A DNA stretch of 9,984 nucleotides from an uncultured Lachnospiraceae bacterium (GTDB lineage Bacteria; Bacillota; Clostridia; Lachnospirales; Lachnospiraceae): assembly GCA_949283905.1 (NCBI GenBank), contig CASDUB010000250.1, positions 1 through 9,984 of the forward strand, read 5' to 3'. Made by a program: the position numbers and the translations under genes. Below are positions 5,903 through 9,984 of the stretch, in pieces; positions within the stretch are counted from its first letter, which is position 1; every line of letters begins with the position of its first letter. The notes under the pieces were generated by a model. That model saw only the letters and a program-made list of their open reading frames with translations, did not search any database and had not been told where the DNA came from.

Positions 5903-7009
5903 TTATTTGTCAAAATCGAATCCCTGGAAAATGTTCTTGCCTGTATATTTCTTTACTTTTTCCTCTCCGCCAAGAACACGCGCTGCGCCTGAAGCCATTG
6001 CTTCCATTTCGAATTCTCCCGGATAAGCGGAAACAGGAGCGATCCATCCGCAGTCGTCATTGATTCTTGCTACGAGATCTTTATTGTGAACCATACCGCC
6101 GCCAAGAAGAATTCCGTCGATTTTTCCTTTGAGAACGGCTGCCATTGAACCGATTGCTTTTTCGATCTGATAAATCATCGCATCCCAGATTATTTCAGCA
6201 TATTTATCGCCTTTTGCAGCTCTTTCATTGAGTTCGATCGCATCAGAAATTCCGATGTGATTTACAAAGCCGCCTGTTTTCGTACAGAGGGCTTTAAGAT
6301 CAGAAATATCATGATCTTTAAGATATTTGATAACATCTGAAACAGCGATGCTTCCGCAGCGTGTAGGAGCCATAGGGCCTTCGCCGCCTACGATATCGTA
6401 TCCGTCGATCATTTTGCCCTCTTTATGGGCTGAAATTGAGATTCCGCCTCCGATATGGCAAACAACATAATTGCACTCTTCATATTTCTTACCGATTGAT
6501 TTTGAATGACGGATAGCCGTCTCTTTTAAGTTAAGCGAATGAAGATGAACATTTCTGTAAATACCTTTAATACCCGTTACTCTCGCAACATCCTGAAGCT
6601 CATCTACATCAGGCGGGTTAACTACAAAGCTCTTTGCCCCATAGCTTTCAGCGAATTCTTTTGCAAGACTCGGTCCCATGCTTGCAGGATGAACAACGCC
6701 GTTGGCACAGTTAATAGAATGATCGATTACAAGATCGTCGATCTCATAAACTCCGCCTTCCATTGCGATAAGTCCGCCTCCGCGTCCTACACAGGCATCG
6801 ATACCTGTAAGATCGACATTATTCTCTTTTAAAAGATTCATAATTGTCTCTCTTCTGTATACAAGCTGCTCTTTTAAAGTCTTGTACTGAGCAAGAACGG
6901 CTGCATCATGAGCTACGTTTGCACCAAATACTTTTTCATCATTCTCAAAAAGAGCGATCTTAGTGGATGTGGAGCCGGGATTAATCGTAAAAACTTTATA
7001 ACCTGCCAT
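5903..7009 (-). CDS. buk: Butyrate kinase (acyl-phosphate kinase, ASKHA superfamily)
   Basis: A 368-residue cytosolic kinase that converts butyryl phosphate (or a related short-chain acyl phosphate) and ADP to the carboxylate and ATP, the last, energy-yielding step after phosphotransacylation. Motifs in order: phosphate-1 loop NPGSTSTK at 10-17, VGRGGG at 74-79, HPAS at 107-110, NVHLHSLN at 153-160, HIGGGIS at 185-191, EGPMAPTRCG at 210-219 and LGGGM at 302-306. Length and motifs fit butyrate kinase rather than acetate kinase (about 400 residues); some relatives prefer isobutyrate, valerate or branched acids. GGAGG lies 6 nt before the ATG. It follows the MBL-fold gene by 20 nt. The nearby acyltransferase looks like Pta rather than Ptb, and the neighbours are aromatic-ketone enzymes, so the true substrate could be the acyl group they release. 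Kinase assignment is firm; chain length is not. Confidence 0.93.
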   Translation of the reverse strand: MAGYKVFTINPGSTSTKIALFENDEKVFGANVAHDAAVLAQYKTLKEQLVYRRETIMNLLKENNVDLTGIDACVGRGGGLIAMEGGVYEIDDLVIDHSINCANGVVHPASMGPSLAKEFAESYGAKSFVVNPPDVDELQDVARVTGIKGIYRNVHLHSLNLKETAIRHSKSIGKKYEECNYVVCHIGGGISISAHKEGKMIDGYDIVGGEGPMAPTRCGSIAVSDVIKYLKDHDISDLKALCTKTGGFVNHIGISDAIELNERAAKGDKYAEIIWDAMIYQIEKAIGSMAAVLKGKIDGILLGGGMVHNKDLVARINDDCGWIAPVSAYPGEFEMEAMASGAARVLGGEEKVKKYTGKNIFQGFDFDK

Positions 7010-7029
7010 TTCATACCTCCATTTATTGT

Positions 7030-7830
7030 TTATATATTTTTATTTAAGGCATTATCATTAACTATTATACATATGAAATCATCGAAATCCGGTCCCGGAA
7101 ATTCCGAGATATACATTGTTCCTGTATAACACGGAACATTCGGATATGTATACGGAAATCCCTTTTTCGTATCAACGGCAAAAGTTGCCTGATAAAATTT
7201 TTCAAGAAGTTCCGCTTTAAACAGGTTCATGTAGTGTCCGCAGATAAATGTGTCTATAGCCATATTCTGTACTTTTCGTACCGTTTCGCGATAAACATCT
7301 ATATACTGAACTCCGTCCATTATAAGGCACATCTGGGGAGATACTGCATCCCCGACGAGAATCGTCTTTCTTTCCGGGATATAAAGGCCAATGGAACCCT
7401 TTGTATGACCCGGAAGCGACACTGCTTCTGCTTTTATACCGCCAAGATCAAAGCTCATACCTTCTTTAAGATCATGCAGCTCACATGGTTCATCAAAACT
7501 CTTATGGCAATTAGGAAGACTGACTTTATTTGTCTCTTCAAAAATTCCGATATTTCTTTTGTTGATTTCCCAAAGCGGCATATCGTCAAAACTCATATAT
7601 GCTTCTTTAAACTGATAACATCCTCCGAGATGATCATAGTGACCGTGACTGATCACTACCATCAGCGGAAGATCGGTAATAGTTCTGACAAAAGACAGAT
7701 AATCGCCTGAACCCATAAGCGTATCAAAAACGATCGCTTTTTCATTTCCGACCACAACTGTTGAAGTGCTGTTAAATTCGTCTTTTACCTGCCAGATGCC
7801 CTCAAGCAGCTCTTCTTTTTCATACCCCAT
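7030..7830 (-). CDS. MBL-fold metallo-hydrolase
   Basis: A 266-residue cytosolic metallo-beta-lactamase-fold hydrolase with a full dinuclear metal set: HGHYDH (His62, His64, Asp66, His67), His142 in LPGHTKGS, Asp161 in VGDAV and His199 in CGHY. No extra domain is present. Family members hydrolyse thioesters, lactones, phosphoesters and other C-O, C-S or C-N bonds, so the reaction cannot be read directly. In this cluster a lactone, enol-ester, acyl-CoA or cyclic diketone would be plausible, as inference. The longer ATG at 7845 has no ribosome binding site, while the ATG at 7830 has GGAG 9 nt upstream, so I chose the latter. The stop lies 20 nt before the butyrate kinase start, so the two are probably co-transcribed. 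The gap on its 5' side is one of the widest in the cluster and carries a strong hairpin. Confidence 0.85.
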   Translation of the reverse strand: MGYEKEELLEGIWQVKDEFNSTSTVVVGNEKAIVFDTLMGSGDYLSFVRTITDLPLMVVISHGHYDHLGGCYQFKEAYMSFDDMPLWEINKRNIGIFEETNKVSLPNCHKSFDEPCELHDLKEGMSFDLGGIKAEAVSLPGHTKGSIGLYIPERKTILVGDAVSPQMCLIMDGVQYIDVYRETVRKVQNMAIDTFICGHYMNLFKAELLEKFYQATFAVDTKKGFPYTYPNVPCYTGTMYISEFPGPDFDDFICIIVNDNALNKNI

Positions 7831-7846
7831 AATTTCATACTCCATA

Positions 7847-7859
7847 ATTAACAGTTAAT
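7847..7859. promoter_or_regulatory. 13-bp perfect palindrome just upstream of the MBL gene
   Basis: ATTAAC-A-GTTAAT is symmetric around 7853 and lies 17 nt before the preferred MBL start at 7830. It could be an operator half-site pair or a weak hairpin near the ribosome binding site. AT-rich palindromes of this size also arise by chance, so I hold this lightly. Confidence 0.3.
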
Positions 7860-7866
7860 AGTACAA

Positions 7867-7905
7867 CTGCTGCATAAGCGCAAACTTTTGCAGAATATGC
7901 AGCAG
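7867..7905 (-). other. Strong intercistronic hairpin between the DUF35 and MBL genes
   Basis: Perfect 10-bp arms CTGCTGCATA (7867-7876) and TATGCAGCAG (7896-7905) flank 19 nt that contain a second small dyad, GCAAA-CT-TTTGC (7880-7891). No T-run follows on the minus strand (the next bases read TTGTAC), so it is not a standard terminator. It may stabilise or define the 3' end of the upstream thiolase-DUF35 message or lower read-through into MBL-buk. The rest of the 7831-7945 gap shows no clear promoter. Confidence 0.5.
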
Positions 7906-7945
7906 ATGAATTCATTTGATATTTAAGATTTTTAAAAGGTGAAAA

Positions 7946-8365
7946 TTATTTGTTTTCATCCTCATCAAGCTCGAAGTAAAGTGTTGTATATCCGTCCATA
8001 TCCTGGAATACAGGTTTTACACGAACAGGAAGTTTTCCTTCGATCTCTCTTGCTTTTTTCTTATTAACGCCAAGGCAGATAGAGTTGATTGCAGGTCCTT
8101 CATCAAGCTCAACCTCGCCGCATACATAGCGAAGTCCTCTGCTCTCAAGCTCTGCACGAGCATTCATAGGGCCTGTGAATACGAAGCTCTTAAGAATTCC
8201 TTTTCCGCTGAGCTCTACCCATTCTGTTTCATGATATCCGCAAGCGTTGCAAGCGATATGAGGCGGGAAATCAATTGCTCCGCACTCTTTACATTTTCTT
8301 CCGTATATTTTGCCTTCTGCGAGGCCGTCATAGAATTTCTTTACGATAAGTTCCATTTTTCTCAT
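7946..8365 (-). CDS. DUF35 zinc-ribbon / OB-fold protein, partner of the adjacent thiolase
   Basis: A 139-residue protein with the DUF35 layout: N-terminal helix, a rubredoxin-like zinc ribbon with Cys25, Cys28, Cys39 and Cys42 (CKEC and CNAC), then an OB-fold barrel (about 48-130) and an acidic tail. DUF35 proteins bind thiolase-like subunits: PhlB in the Pseudomonas PhlACB acyltransferase, the bridging subunit of the archaeal thiolase/HMG-CoA synthase complex, and ChsH2-type partners of steroid aldolases. They help hold CoA or shape the substrate channel. AAGGAGG lies 10 nt before the ATG. It starts 28 nt after the thiolase stop, consistent with a stoichiometric complex. A PhlA- or HMG-CoA-synthase-like third subunit is not visible in this window; it could lie to the right. 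Family firm, reaction inferred from the partner. Confidence 0.9.
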   Translation of the reverse strand: MRKMELIVKKFYDGLAEGKIYGRKCKECGAIDFPPHIACNACGYHETEWVELSGKGILKSFVFTGPMNARAELESRGLRYVCGEVELDEGPAINSICLGVNKKKAREIEGKLPVRVKPVFQDMDGYTTLYFELDEDENK

Positions 8366-8393
8366 AAGTCAAGTTCCTCCTTATTACAATTTA

Positions 8394-9683
8394 TCAGTCT
8401 ACTGTTCTAAGGATTGTACAACGAACGTTCTGAGCGCCGCCGAATCCTCTGAGCATTGTGTATTTAGGAAGTTTCTTAACTGCATGATCTCCGGCCTGTC
8501 CGCGCATCTGGATAACAGCTTCGAATACATCAGCAAGACCTGAAGCACCCATAGCGTGTCCGTAGCATGAACGTCCTCCGTTTGTACATACAGGTCTGTC
8601 GCCGTCGTATGCAAGACGTCCTTCAAGAGCGTATTTCCATCCCTCTCCGCGTGGAATGTATCCTACTTCCTCAGCTGCAAGGAACTGTGAAGGAAGGATA
8701 AAGTCGTTAACCATAAGAAGATCCATGTCTTTTCCTGTAAGACCTGTAAGCTCATATACTTCAGCTGCAGCTTTAGCTGTAGATTTCATCTCTTCGTGAG
8801 GTACGATAGCATCAAGTACGCCTGCACCTGTTCCGAGTACTTCGATAGGAGTCTGTTTCATATCTTTAGCCATCTCTGTAGGCATAACAATACAAGCAGC
8901 AGCTCCGTCTGCTGAAGGAGCGTTTGATGAAACACGAAGGTACTGAGTCATCTTAGGATTGTATGGGCTCTTCATGTACTCCCATACATCGTCAAATCCT
9001 GCCTCTTTAGCAAGATCGTCAAATGTAGATCCTGTGTAAAGTGCACGTGGGTTGATAGCAGCCGCACGACGTGCATGATAAGCTAATTTACAGAGAACAT
9101 CGTCCATCTCATCAGCTGAGATTCCGTATGTTTTTGCATAGTAGTTTACCCAGTCGTCATGGTTCATACCCGGAGCTCCGCCAAGCCATCTTCCGTATGC
9201 ACGGTCAAAGATAGTATCAAGATCAGGGAAGATTGCTTCAAGAGTGATAGGAACTCTGATGTGTGATGGTTTATTTTCTACAGGCTGTCCGCATGCCATC
9301 TCGCATCCGCCTGTAAGAACACAGTCATATGCGCCTGATGCAACTGCGAAAACAGCTTCTTCAAGAGCAACATATCCTGTACAGCATCCTTCTGAATGAG
9401 CGATAGAACCTTTTCCTCTCATACCAAACCAGTCGGCAACCTGAAGGTTCATTGTCTGTGACTGCTGGAAGATATGAGCTGCATGTCCATGGAAGAAGTA
9501 CTGAACATCTCTTGGCTCAAGTCCTGCATCTTCCATAGCGTCAAGAGCAGCGTATCCGAACATCTCACCATGTGTAATTCCATGGTATTCATGATTAGGA
9601 TCTGTTACTGTGTCCATGAATGGAGTAGCGCCAACACCAACGATAGAAACGCTTCTCATGTTTTTACCAAGTTTAACGTGCAT
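8394..9683 (-). CDS. Thiolase-superfamily (SCP-x/PhlC-like) acyltransferase subunit with degenerate catalytic motifs
   Basis: A 429-residue thiolase-fold protein. The nucleophile region reads HSEGCCTGYVA (96-106), aligning Cys100 with the catalytic Cys of the NCSTG motif of SCP-x thiolases. The conserved His is in GHAMGASG (His376, 375-382). The NEAF/HDCF position reads VNDF (325-328), and the C-terminal CxGGGxG loop of biosynthetic thiolases reads GFGGAQN (413-419). The usual second catalytic Cys is therefore absent, although Cys373 lies just before the GH motif. Such non-canonical thiolases pair with DUF35 proteins and do C-C cleavage or acyl transfer on unusual substrates: PhlC in acylphloroglucinol acyltransferase, Ltp2 in steroid retro-aldol cleavage. 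Two starts are possible: ATG at 9683 (weak GGGT upstream) or ATG at 9659 (MRSVSIVGVGATPF, the family's usual N-terminus, no clear ribosome binding site). It follows a phosphotransacetylase by about 60 nt. Fold certain; reaction uncertain. Confidence 0.88.
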   Translation of the reverse strand: MHVKLGKNMRSVSIVGVGATPFMDTVTDPNHEYHGITHGEMFGYAALDAMEDAGLEPRDVQYFFHGHAAHIFQQSQTMNLQVADWFGMRGKGSIAHSEGCCTGYVALEEAVFAVASGAYDCVLTGGCEMACGQPVENKPSHIRVPITLEAIFPDLDTIFDRAYGRWLGGAPGMNHDDWVNYYAKTYGISADEMDDVLCKLAYHARRAAAINPRALYTGSTFDDLAKEAGFDDVWEYMKSPYNPKMTQYLRVSSNAPSADGAAACIVMPTEMAKDMKQTPIEVLGTGAGVLDAIVPHEEMKSTAKAAAEVYELTGLTGKDMDLLMVNDFILPSQFLAAEEVGYIPRGEGWKYALEGRLAYDGDRPVCTNGGRSCYGHAMGASGLADVFEAVIQMRGQAGDHAVKKLPKYTMLRGFGGAQNVRCTILRTVD

Positions 9684-9697
9684 TATTTTACCCGCGC

Positions 9698-9709
9698 ATC
9701 AAATTTGAT
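9698..9709. promoter_or_regulatory. 12-bp perfect palindrome between pta-like and thiolase genes
   Basis: ATCAAATTTGAT reads identically on both strands and lies 14 nt before the longer thiolase ATG. On the minus strand an AAAGGA precedes it (9720-9715), and an ATG-CGC-GGG-TAA mini-frame begins in its right half. The good ribosome binding site is therefore not placed at a usable thiolase start. It may be an operator or a translational control site. Short AT-rich dyads can be fortuitous. Confidence 0.3.
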
Positions 9710-9741
9710 ACGTTTTCCTTTCTTCAAATATTACAATCAGA

Positions 9742-9984
9742 TCAGTCATTAGCTCCTGCTCTGATAACACTCATAGCTACATTGCCCACGATCTCATCTA
9801 CAGGAGCGCTTCTTGAACAGTCGCATACGACTTTTCTGAATCCCTGAAGAATAGGTCCGTAAGCATTTGCACCGGCAAAGAACTGTACAAGTTTTACGCC
9901 GATATTTCCCGCGTTAAGGTCAGGCCAGATAATGATGTTTGCCTGTCCCGCAACTTCGCTTTCATGTTTAACTTTTTTCTTTCC
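9742..9984 (-). CDS. Phosphate acetyl/acyltransferase, C-terminal 80 residues (5' end outside window)
   Basis: The frame enters from the right edge and stops at TGA 9744-9742. The 80 visible residues match the C-terminal end of phosphotransacetylase: VAGQANIIIWPDLNAGNIGVKLVQ-type text (about 11-34 of the fragment), then AYGPILQG and a closing CSRSAPVDEIVGN helix. PDLNAGNI and GPILQG are hallmarks of Pta, which interconverts acyl-CoA and acyl phosphate. Ptb, the usual partner of butyrate kinase, has a different C-terminus, so this enzyme is Pta-like by sequence, although its acyl preference could be broader. The usual QGLAKPVNDLSRGCS stretch appears here as QGFRKVVCDCSRSAP, a noticeable departure. 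It is first of the visible minus-strand cluster; with butyrate kinase it could turn an acyl-CoA into ATP. The N-terminal part cannot be judged. Confidence 0.85.
   Translation of the reverse strand, partial: GKKKVKHESEVAGQANIIIWPDLNAGNIGVKLVQFFAGANAYGPILQGFRKVVCDCSRSAPVDEIVGNVAMSVIRAGAND

Noticed and set aside
5620..6063. Plus-strand open frame of 147 codons opposite the PhlG-like and buk genes
   Set aside because: Antisense shadow spanning two real genes and their gap; composition is unlike a real protein.
5903..7009. Acetate kinase (ackA)
   Set aside because: Length and motifs (NPGSTSTK, HPAS, NVHLHSLN) fit butyrate kinase better.
7234..7710. Plus-strand open frame of 158 codons opposite the MBL-fold gene
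   Set aside because: Lies wholly antisense to a well-supported gene with full metal motifs; the translation has no recognisable domain and no ribosome binding site.
7867..7905. Riboswitch or T-box leader
   Set aside because: Only one simple hairpin is present, without a conserved aptamer core or T-box sequence.
8394..9683. Ordinary acetyl-CoA acetyltransferase (thlA) feeding butyrate synthesis
   Set aside because: The NEAF and CxGGGxG motifs are replaced and a DUF35 partner follows, which does not fit classical ThlA.

Overview
The window looks like a chromosomal segment of a moderately AT-rich, strictly anaerobic member of the Clostridia (Firmicutes). Supporting signs are strong GGAGG-type ribosome binding sites, an acyl-phosphate kinase of the butyrate kinase type, a phosphotransacetylase, a flavodoxin-ferredoxin fusion of the EFR1 type, and a clostridial-style lipoprotein nuclease. 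I see no rRNA, tRNA, CRISPR, transposase, integrase or prophage gene.

Left part (1-3551) holds ordinary single-purpose genes. On the minus strand are the 5' part of a lipoprotein DNA/RNA nuclease (EndA/NucA-like, running off the left edge) and a uracil/hypoxanthine-DNA glycosylase-family repair enzyme. Divergently on the plus strand are a tandem HD / HD-GYP protein (probable cyclic-di-nucleotide phosphodiesterase) and, 27 nt further on, an EFR1-type flavodoxin plus 2[4Fe-4S] ferredoxin fusion. The plus-strand pair ends at a nested hairpin (3571-3631) with T-runs on both sides, which probably terminates both converging transcripts.

Right part (3631-9984) is one co-directional minus-strand cluster. 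In transcription order it contains: the C-terminal end of a phosphate acetyl/acyltransferase; a degenerate SCP-x-like thiolase; a DUF35 zinc-ribbon/OB-fold partner; an MBL-fold hydrolase; butyrate kinase; a first PhlG-family C-C hydrolase; an overlapping SnoaL/NTF2-like small protein; and a second PhlG-family hydrolase.

The PhlG family is known for cleaving the bond between a phenolic ring and an acyl group (diacetylphloroglucinol hydrolase of Pseudomonas, phloretin hydrolase of Eubacterium ramulus). A thiolase-like protein plus a DUF35 protein is also the core of the PhlACB acyltransferase that works on the same class of acylphloroglucinols. Their co-occurrence with Pta and Buk suggests, as inference, an anaerobic catabolic module. 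It would split an acylated phenol or beta-diketone and recover energy from the released acyl unit through acyl-CoA, acyl phosphate and ATP. The exact substrate cannot be read from the sequence.

Two wider gaps in this cluster (5760-5902 and 7831-7945) carry long, well-formed inverted repeats, and a third short gap (9685-9741) carries a 12-bp perfect palindrome. They are candidates for regulation or mRNA processing inside the cluster.
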